Positions 10,596 through 21,948 of a stretch of DNA of 64,000 nt are shown here, piece by piece. The notes beneath the pieces were generated by a model. That model saw only the letters and a list, made by a program, of their open reading frames with translations, had not been told where the DNA came from and searched no databases. The translations under genes were made by a program, and so were the position numbers. How positions within the stretch are numbered: position 1 is the first letter of the stretch; every line of letters begins with the position of its first letter. This DNA comes from Lumbricus rubellus (taxonomy: Eukaryota; Annelida; Clitellata; Crassiclitellata; Lumbricidae), in NCBI GenBank assembly GCA_945859605.1, contig OX243828.1, forward strand, positions 26,751,149 through 26,815,148, in the 5' to 3' direction.

Positions 10596-10741
10596 TAGTG
10601 GCGTAGCCAGGAATTTCTGATGGGAGGGGGTTATGGCCGGATGCTTGATTTTTCTTATATAATTGGACAAATAACCTTTAAAAACTTTTTCCTAAGCCAA
10701 TGGGGGGTTATCCCCCAAATCCCCTCTTGGCTACGCCACTG
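10596..10741. mobile_element. Small hAT-like element (AGTGGCGTAGCC family)
   Basis: Ends AGTGGCGTAGCCAGG and TTGGCTACGCCACTG are inverted. Copy B at about 28690 lacks the insertion. The target duplication is eroded (CACTACGT against TACTATAG). A better preserved relative is at 60457-60612. Confidence 0.75.
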
Positions 10742-10876
10742 TACTATAGATATACGTACGCCTATATAGCAACGGACTGATGGATCCGAGACAACGCGCC
10801 CAGAAATTATGAACGACGCCTGCTCGGTTGGGGGGGAGCGTTGGGCTGGGAGGGCGATCGAGGTCTATTAATATTT

Positions 10877-11120
10877 GTTTGTTTGTATGTGCACTTGTTA
10901 TAGCGCCATTTCAATCTCTCTCGCTACTCAGAGGAGCTCACTACTCAGAGGCGCTCCCGACTGCAGAGCGGACACTGCATCGGAGTTTTATGCCGAAGCA
11001 CTGCGCAATTGCGAGTGAAGGACTTGCCCAAGGTCCTTACACGGCGACTTAAGGTGGATTCGAACCTGCAACCCTTCGGCTGCAAGGCGACGAACATACC
11101 CACTACACCACCGCGCACCA
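10877..11120 (-). mobile_element. SINE-I (tRNA head, CORE-like motif, L2 tail)
   Basis: On the minus strand the order is an A box (GTGGTGTAGTGGG), a B box (GGTTCGAATCC), then GACCTTGGGCAAGTCC and the tail GGGAGCGCCTCTGAGTAG...GCGCTATAAC. The tail matches the 3' end of the L2-type LINE at 18190-18260. It is present in both duplicated blocks (copy B 28818-29052), so it inserted before the duplication. Confidence 0.85.
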
Positions 11121-11171
11121 CACGCTGCCATGCTCCGTCGCCCGACCGAATCTTCGATCTCCCTATACCAT

Positions 11172-11242
11172 CAGGGCCGGATTAAGACAAGTTCAACATG
11201 TTCGGCCGAACAGGGCCCCCCACATTTCTTAATCCGGCCCTG
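11172..11242. mobile_element. 71-bp inverted-repeat element with empty site in copy B
   Basis: It starts CAGGGCCGGATTAAG and ends CTTAATCCGGCCCTG. Copy B reads straight through CTCCCTACCATGACGG at about 29092. The duplicated target is CCTACCAT, with the left copy altered to CCTATACCAT. Confidence 0.88.
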
Positions 11243-11249
11243 CCTACCA

Positions 11250-12920
11250 TGACGGCGCTATAGAAGCCGCGCCGCGCTCGTCTACGGATCTCGTCTCGTC
11301 ATCCTCCACCCACAAACTCCACTCCGTCGCATCTGGGGTCCACCGAAGTATTGTAGGCCTATTGTATTGCTTCTGTAGGCTAGGCCAAAAGAAATAAATA
11401 GGCCTAGATCCAGATGGTTACTAATTAACTCACCTCATAAGTATTTTTTTAGTATAGGCTACGGGAAGTGACCTGCAGACAGGTTGCCTATAATATAGGC
11501 AACTGTAGCGTGTACGGTGTACTCACCATAATTTCGCCACGTGCTTCTGTAACGGCCTGAATACGATTGAATATTAAACCATAATTTTTATAATAAATTA
11601 TCTGTGATTGATTATGATTTGCTTGATAGCATACCGTCTAATGAACGGATTCGAATCCGACGGCGGACCCATGTCCATCCTTGAAGCATATAGCCTATAG
11701 CGCTTCACGACACAATTAATCCTTTAATTACGACTCGAAATCGTCACATTTTCATGAGAAATTGTTTTAAGACGAAAACATTGTTATCGCGCAATCGAAA
11801 AATAATAATCCACACAATGAAATCGCTATGCCAGTGACGTAGCCTAATCAATAACTTGGCACCGGTATATGACGTCAATCTGAAGCAGCAGATTTACATT
11901 GCAATGAATTTTATAGCGCTTTGATTTACTTAGTGTATGACTGTATAGGTAGTCTGTAATTATATTTAAATGATGGTGACGATGACGACGATCAACGCCC
12001 GTTAATGCAATGTAAATTATGTAAGCTAAGAAATCATGATTGTTTACGTTACACGGTGATGACGAGAGAAATTCCCGGCTTCTGGGCAGCACAGTCCCGG
12101 TCCCCAAAACCGTATCAAAACGGTATCATAGCCCTATAGCCTAAGGCACGTACAATATCATAATAATTATTTTATAAGCAAACTTACTAGGCTAGCCTAC
12201 CATTAGGCCTATCATTAGAGGCCATCATTGTCCCTATTAAAAATCCTTATAATTACCGGAACCGGTATATATTATTTTAATATATGGCCTTATATTGTTT
12301 GAAATTGAAACGGCTTAGTTTACTCTACTAACCATTTGTAGGCCTATATAGTTGCAGGTCTACGTTTAAGCATGGACACTCACTTTTATTAGGCCTATAT
12401 AGCACATTTCTGTAACTCACAAAGCGCTGTAGGACTAATCAAGGCTGTAGGCCTACTGGCAAAATTAGGGGCGAATACATGCTGGTTGCTTAGGGGTCGT
12501 CCATTAATGGCGTCCGCAGGAAATGAACTAATGTCCCTCCCTCCCTCACCATTGTCCACATTAAGCCTTACCCACCCATCACCAGTTCGGACGTCCGCAC
12601 GCTAACCTTCAATAGCTGCTCGCAAGGAGCGAGGCTGTGATGCTGCGAGCCTGCGACTAGTCTAGGTATGTGGAGTACGGTAGTCGATAGATTGACGTCT
12701 TTAAGATGCCAGCAAATGGACATAAAACGTTAGAGAAGAAGCTGATAAAGACCGAACAGAGAACTTGACTGGCAGCTGTTGATAGGCCTACGCGCTTAGG
12801 ATGATAAATCTGTTTATCCACAAGTCATTGCAGCGTAAATTCGTAAACGATTAGTATACCGACAGTTTCTTCATCCTTTTAATAATACTATTATATAGGT
12901 CTAGCGTAACACAATAGAAG
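11250..12920. other. Duplicated spacer rich in TAGGCCTA, no gene
   Basis: The stretch corresponds to 29110-30740 in copy B. I see no coding frame or RNA gene. TAGGCCTA occurs many times. At 12204, 12390, 12448 and 12783 it is present in copy A where copy B has TA (TG at the third site). Confidence 0.6.
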
Positions 12921-12921
12921 C

Positions 12922-13297
12922 GTTTATTGCTTTTAGCTTGATATATCTGCTGGCTGATATTTGAATTTCTTATTAAATTTCCGCACTGCATTTGTTTGTA
13001 TGTGCACTTGTTATAGCGCCTCTTCAAGCTCTCTCTACTCAGAGGCGCTCCCGATGCAGAGCGGACACTGCATTGGAGTTTCACGCCGAAGCGCTGAGCA
13101 ATTGTAAGTGAAGGACTTGCCCAAGGTCCTTACGCGGGGAGGTGGATTCGAACCTCGGACCTTCCGGCTCCAAGGCAACGACGCCACCACTACACCACCG
13201 CGCCCCACATGTATGCATTACTGTGTAATTTTACTTTCATATTATGTGATCGTAATATCGTGTATGTTGATGGATCAATAAAAACTTGAAACTTGAA
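12922..13297 (+). mobile_element. LINE 3' end with ACTTGAA tail, inserted in copy A
   Basis: The insert carries TTTTAGCTTGATATAT...GATGGATCAATAAAAACTTG and is flanked by AAGCGTT on both sides. Copy B is uninterrupted at about 30742. A longer copy of the same 3' end, with the tail ACTTGAAACTTGAAACTTGAA, is at 28080-28400. It is itself split by a SINE at 12984-13208. Confidence 0.75.
12984..13208 (-). mobile_element. SINE-I nested in LINE 3' end
   Basis: The organisation is the same as at 10877-11120. The related LINE end at 28280 reads through CACTGCATTACTGTG, which shows the empty target. TGCATT is the probable duplicated site. Confidence 0.85.
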
Positions 13298-13700
13298 GCG
13301 TTCGAGATGAAGTGTCTGAGATTGATAATGAAAATATCGTGGATGAAAAAACGGACAAATGAATGGGTGCTGGAGGTGGCAGAAGTGGAGAGGAATCTGC
13401 TAAAGACAGTAAAAGAAAGGAAAATGATTTATTTTGGAGACATCATGAGAAGAGAGGGAACATACATTGAGAAAGACATCATGCAGGGCACAATGCCAAG
13501 AGACCGGAAAACTTGGAAAAGAGGAAGACCAAGAACAAACTGGCTGGGCAACATAAAGGAATGGACTGGATTGACATTGGGAGAAATGATAAGATTGACG
13601 GAGGACAGGAAGCGTTGGAGGAACATTGTACATGATGCGGCCGACCTTCGAATCGCTGAGATCAGAACAGAACAGTGTACTACTGAAGTATTCACTGGAG
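13280..13700 (+). mobile_element. Reverse-transcriptase 3' fragment, copy A
   Basis: The open frame carries FEMKCLRLIMKISW, KMIYFGDIMRREG and GRPRTNWLGNIKEWTG. These are the C-terminal region of the same kind of RT as at 8125-9870. It is shared with copy B (30745-31047) and truncated at both ends. Confidence 0.8.
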
Positions 13701-13875
13701 CGACGAAGAAACCAAGTTCTGTCAATGAGCAAATTATTCCTGTTTATGCAGTTTGGGAAGCATGAAAATATGGTAATATTCATTCAGGTGTCTGAGATCA
13801 AAAGAACCTTAATGTTATCTTAACTAGAGCCCCTTGTGTCTACTTCAACTCTAACCTCACGATTTTCCTCTGGGG

Positions 13876-13950
13876 CTGGGTGACAGAGTCGGGAGCACTC
13901 CTGAGTAGATAGTCTTGAAGTGGCGCTATGTAAATCTCCTAAATGAATGA
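13876..13950 (+). mobile_element. L2-type 3' tail
   Basis: GGGAGCACTCCTGAGTAGAT...GGCGCTATGTAAAT followed by AATGAATGAA is the terminal sequence of the L2-type LINE family. It is duplicated at 31048-31115. Confidence 0.75.
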
Positions 13951-14342
13951 ATTAACCATCTGACTGAAGTTGGTGGCTAGTGCTACACGTGGCACAGGTT
14001 TAAAAATAGCACGGGTTGTACTGGAAATAGCCCATAATATTATGCCAAATTTATGTGCGGACGTACACACTGGTCATGACCCCCTTTTCTCTTGTTCGCA
14101 TTCGGATTACCCCTCCCCATCATTGCGGATGTCCTTTACGGATGCCCCCATGGCTTGTCTGCAGGTCATTTTTTCCCTGTATACTACACACAAATATCTG
14201 TAAGGCAAGTACACACTGCATACCCATGTATATAGTGTATACCCTCGACTACAGACCTGGCTGTAATCGATGATAGTGCGTTTGCATCTGATGAGCAGAC
14301 TGTACAATGCGATACAACTGTACATATTGGTATTGTAGGGTG

Positions 14343-14600
14343 CACTGTGTGTGTTTGTGTGTGTGTGTTTGTGTGTGTGTACTGTGTAGGTGTGTGTAGG
14401 TGTGCGTAGGTACGTGTGGGACTGTATGTGTTTCTCTAGGTTTGTGTGTGCGTGTTTGTGTGTGTGTGTGTTGGTGTTTGTGTGTGTTGGTGTAATGGTG
14501 TTTGTGGGGGGGGGGTTAGATGTGTGTTTGTGTGTATGTGTGCGTGCGCGCGTGCGCGTGTATATGTAGGTACGTGTGCGTGTAAGTACGTGTGTCTGCA
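14343..14600. repeat. GT-rich microsatellite
   Basis: An imperfect GT/GTTT run of about 250 bp starts just after the shared end of duplication copy A. The long frames on both strands here are repeat artefacts. Confidence 0.9.
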
Positions 14601-14984
14601 GGTTCATTTGTGTGCCTGAGTACGACGTGGGAACCGCTATACCGGGTACTATCGCTCCGTCAGAAAAGTAGCCCTATTTGCATACAGCCGTGTCTGCCAG
14701 ATCATAACTTTTATTATGTTAAATTCGCATTATCGGCGAACACTTGTGTGATAAATGACATTCCTAACATGCAATTATCGGTGTTCTTCTGGTCGTAGAT
14801 AGTGTCACGAACCAAAAACGACATCGTTCTGCGACCTCTTAATTCTTTGCATTTCTTCAGTCAAACCCGATTCCAATGTTAATTGCAGTGTGATGCGATG
14901 TAGTGCAATACGATACTGAGTATTGCAATGTAAGGTAATCTAATGTGGTGCAAAATGTTAGAACGTTTAATGTAAGATAATATA

Positions 14985-15297
14985 TGATGTGCGACCTGGT
15001 GGCGGACCGGTAACGCGTCCGCTCACAGAGCGGAAGGTTGCGGGTTCGACTCCGGGTAACGACCTTGGGCAAGTTGTTCACGCACACGTGCCTCTGTCAC
15101 CAAGCAGTAGGCCTATAATTTGGTACCGGCGTAAGCTGGGAAGTAAACAGCAAGTCCTGCGATACACTGGCCCCGTGTCCAGGACCTTGGGATTCGTCCA
15201 TTGCTGGCTCAGGGCCATGGAAAAGGAGATGAGCGCCTCCCTGTGTTCCTCATGGAACGGGATGGGACTTTACTACTTTACTTTTACTAATATATGA
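14985..15297 (+). mobile_element. SINE-II (tRNA head, CORE-like motif)
   Basis: A tRNA-like head has the A-box region CTGGTGGCGGACCGG and a B box GGGTTCGACTCC. It is followed at once by GACCTTGGGCAAGTTG and a body ending CCTCATGGAACGGGATGGG. It shares the GACCTTGGGCAAGT motif with SINE-I and SINE-V but not the tail. Confidence 0.7.
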
Positions 15298-15530
15298 TGG
15301 CATGCAGTATAATGTCTGGAAATGCGATTTAAAAGATTTTCCGCTTAAACGTGAACGCCGCAGCAGTTCAGTAAAACTTCGACGGTGCATTGGCGAGAAA
15401 CTATAGACATCAGCCCGCTCTCCCCTACCAGCTTAATTCTCAGGTGACCTCTTTTTTCGTTAAGCATACCGTACAGATGAAATACACATCAGTCCTGCGC
15501 ACACAGCCACTTTTCTGATCACTTCCTGCA

Positions 15531-15625
15531 GTCTAACGTGTTAATCTGTACTAGAATTATTGTTAATAGCATCTCCAGCATCCTGCAAGGATGAGCTTCG
15601 TATACAATGATATAGCCTAATTATA
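15531..15625. repeat. 90-bp segment shared with 535-625
   Basis: Second copy of the segment at 535-625, here followed by the L2-type LINE. Confidence 0.7.
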
Positions 15626-18265
15626 ACCGACCACATTCGAAGCTCTTGCAGCTTCGATTTCGTCCAAACGTGGACCATCAATCCTGCTCGCTGTCTACCG
15701 ACCAGGTTCTATATCTCCTCCACCTGCTCTCTTCTTCAGTGAGTTCTCAACTCTATTGGAACAATTTGCGTTATACAATGCACAGCTTATTCTCACTGGA
15801 GACTTAAACGTGCATCTGGAAGACCCTGCACTAAAACAGTCGTCTGACTTTGCGGCGGTCATGGAGCAGTTCGGCTTGGCTCAACATGTTACGGAGCCTA
15901 CCCACATTCTGGGTGGGCTGCTTGATGTTTTAGTTACCAGGGATGACTGCCAGGTGACTGACATCAACGTTCATCCTCCTATCCTATCTGACCATGGTCT
16001 CGTGGTGGCCTCCATCCCGTTCATCTACGAGCCTACGCTCCCAATTACAAGACAGATCCGTCTTTGGAAAAAGCTGGATCGTGCTGCCTTCCGTTCAGCG
16101 CTCCAGGCCCATCCTCTGTTCAACGACGTCGAAGCTTCTTCTTCGTTGACTGCCTCAGAACTGTTCAGTTCGTACGAGGCAGTGATGTCAGAACTCATAG
16201 ATTCTTTTCTTCCGCTGAGCACGGTTCGATCGCGACATCATCCGCTCTCGCCATGGTTCAATGCGGATTGCAGGAAACTTCGGCGGCAGGCTCGTCGCTT
16301 TGAGCGAGTCTACAGAAGAACGCGCCTGCCGTCGGATCAAACGGCCTGGATCCAATTTGTCCGAAGGATGCATACTGCCTACCGTGACAGGGAAAAGGAA
16401 TACTGGGAGGCTATCATCATCAGACAGTCCAAAGAACCGAAGAAACTTTGGACTACGTTCAATGGCCTTCTTGGACGTTGCTCTTCAAGCCACCAGTCGC
16501 AATCCTCTCCGTCATTCACCGCCGATGCATTCTTGGAGCGGCTGAATGCAAAGATCGAATCAATCCGGACCGCTACATCTACCTCTCCTTCGCCGGAATT
16601 CTCCATCACCGACGCTCGTCTTTCCGTCCTCAATGAGATAACGAGCCCAGAGTTACGATGTCTCATCCTCGTTGCTACTCCGAAGACGTGTGAGCTGGAC
16701 CCTGTGCCCACGTTCCTCGTCCAGGAGCTAATCGATGACCTCCTACCGTTTCTAACCGTGCTCTGCAACCGGTCGATCCAGGAGGCTCATCTACCTACGT
16801 CGCAGAAGCGGTCCATCCTCCTTCCAGCCTTGAAGCGAGATGGACTCGACACAAGCGATCCTGCCAACTACCGTCCCATTGCTAATGTGACATTCCTTTC
16901 GAAAATTTTAGAGCGCATTGTTTATAATCAACTTATTGTGTAAGCTTATCTAGATGGGAATGCATGGGTTGCTCCCTCCCCTGCAATCGGGTTTTCGGAA
17001 AAACCATTCTACTGAGACCCTGTTGGTCCGCCTCCTGTCTGACTTCTATGGCGCCATGGACTGTGGTCAGATAACTCTTTTGGCTCTTTTTGATGTCAGC
17101 TCTGCCTTTGATTCTGTAGATCGTTCGATTCTTCTTCAGCGCCTTTCTGTCTCTTTTGGGCTCACTGAGAAGCCCCTAGAATGGCTACGCTCTTTTCTTG
17201 CTGACCGCTCAAACTGTGTGATATCTGGCTCAACTAGGTCTCGCTGGGTCCCTGCCCTTTTTGGTGTGCCCCAGGGATCAGTTCTGGGCCCTTTACTTCA
17301 TATTCTTTACACTTCAGATGTCAGCTCCCTACTGCGGGTATGCGGACTCCTACATCAGCTATATGCTGATGACATCCAAGCATATGTTCACTGTCGTGCA
17401 TCAGATGCAATTTACTCTGTTGGGCTGGTGTGTTTTCTGGCTGGATAGCTTCTAATCGCTTGCAGTTAAATCCATCCAAAACCCAATTCATTTGGCTTGG
17501 CGGTCGCAGACAATTGGCTGGTCTAGACCTGCACCTTTTGGCTCAGACTTTCCCCATATTGCTTTCTCTCATACAGTCCGTGATCTTGGAGTGACACTTG
17601 ACCAAGAACTAAACCTCTCGCAGCATGTTAACCTAGTAACTCGAAGCTGCTATTATCAGCTCCGCCAGTTGCGTGTTGTCCTGCGGTCTCTATCTCACGA
17701 TGCTGCTGTGGTCCTTGTTCACGCGTTTGTAACCAGCAGAATTGATCATTGCTGCTCAGTTCTTGTTGGTCACCCATCTAGCTTAATAGGGCGTCTTGAC
17801 CGGGTCATGCGCCCTGCTGCTCGGCTTATTGGTCATATTCCAAAATTTGCCCCGGTCTCTGCTTACTTGCGTGATGTTCTGCACTGGCTTCCTGTCTCGC
17901 AGTGCATCTCATACAGAATAGCAGCACTTGTCTGGCGGTGCCTCACTGGCTGTGCTCCGTCCTACTTATCTGATCTTTGTCGCCCTGTCTCCGACATAGC
18001 CTCCCGTCGAGCTTTACGCTCTTCGGCCAATGGGGAGCTGCTGGTCCCTCGAACCCGCTGTGCTACCAGGCAGCGTAGAGCCTTCTCGGTTGTTGGCCCG
18101 TCCACATGGAATGGGCTCCCGCTTGCGCTACGCTCGCTACCTCGGAGTAATTTGCCTGCCTTCTACAAGTTACTTAAGACCTATTTTTTTAGCCGTGGCT
18201 GGGCTGGGAGCGCCTCTGAGTAGACTTGTTGAAGAGGCGCTATATAAGTTTTCGGAATGAATGAA
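15626..18265 (+). mobile_element. L2/CR1-type LINE, 5' truncated, inactive
   Basis: The conceptual product has the C-terminal half of an apurinic-type endonuclease (LAVYRPGS, LILTGDLNVHLED, ILSDHGLV). An RT domain follows with NYRPIANVTFLSKILERIV, QSGFRKNHSTET, ALFDVSSAFDSVD, GVPQGSVLGP and the catalytic YADDIQ. The C-terminus is RAFSVVGPSTWNGLP...GWAGSASE. The frame is broken by a stop and shift at about 16941-16955 and again near 17440-17490. The 3' end is GAGCGCCTCTGAGTAG...GCGCTATATAAG with a (TGAA)n tail, as in L2 elements. This tail is shared by all SINE-I copies in the window, so this LINE lineage is their likely partner. Confidence 0.92.
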
Positions 18266-18289
18266 TGAATGAATAATAATAGGTCTAGA

Positions 18290-18760
18290 CAAGGTAGCCA
18301 AATGGTTAGAGCACTTGGTAAGGCCGTAGCCAGGATTTGAATTGGGGGGGGTGTTTCTTCGGGGGAGAATTTCTGGCAAACTCTGTTTCTAGTCATCGGA
18401 AACGACTTTCTCACCATTTTTCGCATTATTTCAAGGTTTTTTCATTATGTGCTTGTGAATGTATTTTATTATTATTATTTTCATTTCGGGGTTGTTTTTT
18501 CATGGTTTTATTTCATGGTTTTTACATCATGTGCTAGTAAATGCTTTATATTGTCTTTTACATTTTCTATTTTGGGGGTGTTCAAACACCCAAAACACCC
18601 CCTTAGCTACGGCCTTGGCACTTGGATTGTTACTTGGTCTGTACGGGTTCGAGGCAGATAGCCTACTAACAGCTGCATGGCGCCATCGATTTTATTGTCG
18701 TCATATTGTATTGTGTTGTATTGTATTGTATTGCATTGTATTGTGTTGCATTGTATTGCA
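18290..18760 (+). mobile_element. SINE of the minisatellite-tailed family, interrupted
   Basis: The head GTAGCCAAATGGTTAGAGCACTTGG is split by an element at 18319-18617. It resumes at CACTTGGATTGTTACTTGG and runs to GGCGCCATCGATTTTATTG, then a short ATTGT tail. It is the relative of 640-785. Confidence 0.7.
18319..18617. mobile_element. hAT-like element nested in SINE
   Basis: Ends TAAGGCCGTAGC and GCTACGGCCTTG are inverted. The flanks GCACTTGG (18311-18318 and 18618-18625) are a perfect 8-bp target duplication. Confidence 0.88.
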
Positions 18761-18959
18761 TTGCATTGAACTGTATTATATTGAATGACAGTTCCCGCCT
18801 CCAGATAACTGTCACAGCTTTTTCTACATCTACACGACAATATTGTGGTCACATGAACGGTTTGAGTATAATTATTATAATTATGATGAAATTGTTATCC
18901 ACTGATTGAGTTTTAGACGTTCACAGAAGAGATAAAAATAAACGATCTCTTTAAAAAAG

Positions 18960-19560
18960 GTCTTAAGAATCAAAATTTGGCCGGAAATGTTTTTTGAAAC
19001 AAAGGGTGTCGACTCGCAGCTGTTGCACCCCCCCCTCCCAAGAAACATGACGCAAGCAGAAGCATCCCAAGCAGAAGGACTAGATTAAAAACTGGGCCAC
19101 CATGATCATTTAAGGAACGAATCCACGCAAACATAAGCGGAGTTTGGTTTCCTTTTGGTGGGGGGGGGGGGGCTTAAAACTTGGGCTTTGGTCGGGTCCA
19201 GATCGAGCGGCGCCGAAAATGTTTTCTCGGCCCAAACTGTTGATGACCTTTTTTAGTCATCTGGTCGAAATCTTGGGAAAATGTCACGAATTTGCCATCC
19301 GAAAATTCTGACGACTTTTTTGTCATAAAACCATACTATTTTTCCGGCCCAGAAAGTTGATGACCTGTTTTTAGTCATTATAAAGTTTCTTTGTAACAAA
19401 GATCCATTTTCTCCGAATATGTGAATATATTTTCGAGTTTGGGCCTTCTTGGGGGGGGGGGCTAACCCCCGGAAATTGTAATGTAAATGTAATGTAAATT
19501 TTCGAGAATTTCTCAGCGCCCAAAAAAACCACGTCAGGGAGACCAGCTTATTCACCGGCG
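18960..19560. mobile_element. G-tract element fragment with GATGACC motifs
   Basis: It carries GTTGATGACCTTTTTTAGTC, CTGACGACTTTTTTGTC and GTTGATGACCTGTTTTTAGTC, and poly-G runs like those in the elements at 7270, 33355 and 43345. I could not define its ends. Confidence 0.4.
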
Positions 19561-20465
19561 CTATATCAAATCAAGTCCGCAATAGCCAGAGCTGCCGTTT
19601 CCGTTCCGGTGCCAGGTCAAATCCGAGGAGGTCAAGCCGATACCATTTTCATGGTCAAAAATTACTCTGGGCCTTCTTGGGGGGCTTACCTCAGGTAATT
19701 TAAAAAAAATATAGCACCAAGTTTTAGTATACTAACTGTCTACTGCAGTGTAGTGTGATGGGCGAATTGTTTTAGAGTTTATATAGCTCAAATCAATTAC
19801 ACGCAATTTAATTGAAGTTATTGTTATGGTTTGACGGTTTGAGGAAGTTTTCAGTTGACATAATTATTTTCCGAGTAATTAAAGCGCTGGTTCCAAGCAG
19901 CTCTGACTTAGACAATCTCAGTTATGCTTTGGATGCAGCGTAGGCTTGGTCCATTATTTACGGTTAGAATCATCTGTGAATTGGCAACGACTTCCAAGAT
20001 TAAACATAAAAATGCGATCATCAATCATCTCGCATCATGACGCCTGATCTGTGGGTAGGCCTACATACAGAGAAACCGATATACTGCAATTGTGCCATTG
20101 TTATAGGAAACTATATGCCGCATAACAATTAAGGCAATATCCGGATGGTTTGGTCTAGCTCCTGTGTTGGGTTGTGGGAAGTTTGGGTCTATGGCTCGAG
20201 CCAAACAACTCGTGTAGGTCTATCAGAAATCCCAGGAAACGATGATAGTCTCTAATTTGGTATGTCGTAAACGTTTAATTGTGGCTCTTCAAAGAAAACC
20301 AAACCAACTCTGAGTAACAGTGGTGTTACATGTACGTTCATTGTTCATTGTTCAGCTTATGTTCAACCCATAATGTATTGGAAGCTCATCTCTACAGCTT
20401 TGATTCAACACAGATGCGTGCAACGGGATAGGCCTACGCCTACACAGGGTTACATACATGTAGGT
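19561..20465. other. No feature seen
   Basis: I found no gene, RNA or defined repeat in this stretch. Confidence 0.5.
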
Positions 20466-20472
20466 CTACGCT

Positions 20473-20645
20473 GTGGTCTATCTCCTCCTCATCCTCCTTC
20501 TCACTCTCCTTCTCCTCTTTCTCCTCCTCCTTCTCCTCCTTCTCCTGCGCCTCTTTCTCCTCCTTATCCTCCTTCTCCTCCTCCTTCTCCTTCTCCTCCT
20601 TCACTTCCTTCTCCACCTCCTCCTCCTTCTTCTCCGTCTCCTCCG
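20473..20645. repeat. CTCCTTCTC polypyrimidine tract
   Basis: About 170 bp of CTCCTTCTC variants, with one strand almost purely pyrimidine. Confidence 0.9.
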
Positions 20646-20744
20646 TCCTCCGTCCACTGTAAAAGGAGTCATAAGCCTTATGATAGTAATACCTTCTGCT
20701 CCTCTTCGTCCTACGTTTAGTTCTTCCAACATGCGCTGAAGGTG

Positions 20745-20872
20745 TGCCAGATGGATGGACGGACGGATGGACGAATGGACGGACGGACGAATGGATGGAT
20801 GGACGGACGGACGGACGAATGGATGGATGGACGGACGGACGAATGGATGGATGGACGGACGGACGGATTTAT
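20745..20872. repeat. GGACGGACGAATGGAT minisatellite
   Basis: Tandem 4-bp based units (GGAC, GGAT, GAAT) arranged in a higher-order repeat of about 28-32 bp. Confidence 0.85.
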
Positions 20873-20944
20873 GTATTGATGTCCATGTGTCAATTTATTA
20901 TTTATATATTTATTATTAATTAATTAATATATTTATCTGTTCAT

Positions 20945-21222
20945 ATATGATGATCCCGTCTAGCTAGCCCGGAGGGCTAGCCAATGGGGATGAAGTGTTA
21001 GCGACTTCATTTTCAAGGCCTCGGCATATGAGGGCGGTGGGCAATCCTCTCCCTCGCCGTCTCATCATCCACTGACCGTGAGGTCAGTGTACTCATCATA
21101 GCTGAGTCGGCTAGGGGGTGCTTGTGGAACAGAAATCTCGTTACAAATTTATGCCCCGGCGGGGAATTGAACCCCCGACCTCTTGGTCGACAGTCCAGCG
21201 CGCTAACCACTGTACTACCATA
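20945..21222 (-). mobile_element. SINE-III, tRNA-derived
   Basis: The minus-strand head is GTACAGTGGTTAGCGCGC with B box GGGGGTTCAATTCC, followed by a body through the 20.95-kb region. No CORE-like motif is seen. A tRNA gene is unlikely because the acceptor stem does not pair. Confidence 0.6.
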
Positions 21223-21430
21223 TATAGCGCCCCTTTAAGCTCCCTGCTCAGAGGCGCTCCCGACTACAGCGCGGACACTGCATCGGAGTTTCACGCCCAA
21301 GCGCACGAGCAATTGCAAGTGAAAAACCTGCCCAAGGTCTCTACGCGACGGCGGCTTGAGGTGGATTCGAACCTGCAACCTCCCGGCTGCAAGGCAAAAA
21401 ACATACCCGCTACACCACTGTGCCCCGCAG
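21223..21430 (-). mobile_element. SINE-I copy
   Basis: Same boxes, GACCTTGGGCAGGT motif and L2-type tail as at 10877-11120. It abuts the SINE-III copy. Confidence 0.82.
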
Positions 21431-21464
21431 TATATATGCCACTACACATAGGCCCTAAATATAG

Positions 21465-21560
21465 AGATCCTGAGTGGCCGAATTGGTTGGTAGCCCGCTC
21501 GCCACGCCGGCGGCCCGGGTTAGATTCCCGGTCGGTTGGTTTATCAGATATTAATTTCTC
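21465..21560 (+). mobile_element. tRNA-like SINE head
   Basis: GAGTGGCCGAATTGGTTGG and CCGGGTTAGATTCCCGG resemble the A and B regions of a Ser/Leu-type tRNA. The sequence then runs into duplication copy B without a tRNA 3' half. Confidence 0.45.
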
Positions 21561-21948
21561 GGATCTTTACTGGGGGTGGGATTACTACAGAATAAACAAA
21601 TTCCAATTATAGCAGTTTAAATAACCAAACACCAATCTTCTCGTGGGTTAAACTTAAAACTATTTTCATTCGTCATTGACTCACTCATTCATCCAAACAT
21701 CCACGCAAGTACGATCATTTATGTGCTGCCAGTTCAGATAGAAGACTGACTGGTTCACATAACGACACGTTCGTTGATTGTTTTCCTTTAACGTTGATAT
21801 TGTTTTTCTTAAACTCAAAACGTATTTGTATTTTTCTCACGACTCATTCAACCAACCTATCCCTGTCATCAGTTTATCAGTCATTATCTGCCCTTCCTTT
21901 GCAACAGGAAGGCTCCACATTTAACTGAGATCCAGTCTTCCTTTGAAC

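Larger units (their letters stand above)
3017..14335. repeat. Segmental duplication copy A
   Basis: This block is repeated in the same orientation and order at 21583-32512. Landmarks shared in order are the PI31-like ORF, the LINE fragment at 5.3 kb, the Glu-rich ORF, the small hAT-like element at 7.27 kb, a SINE at 10.9 kb, the RT fragment at 13.3 kb and a segment ending near TACATATTGGTATTG. Copy-specific insertions are the LINE at 8125-9870, elements at 10596-10741 and 11172-11242, and the LINE 3' end plus SINE at 12922-13297. Confidence 0.93.

Noticed and set aside
14107..14607. Thr/His-rich minus-strand frame
   Set aside because: Product of the GT microsatellite.
14985..15060. Possible tRNA gene
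   Set aside because: A and B boxes are present but the acceptor and anticodon stems do not pair well, and the sequence continues into a SINE body. The same holds for 640, 21120 and 35930.
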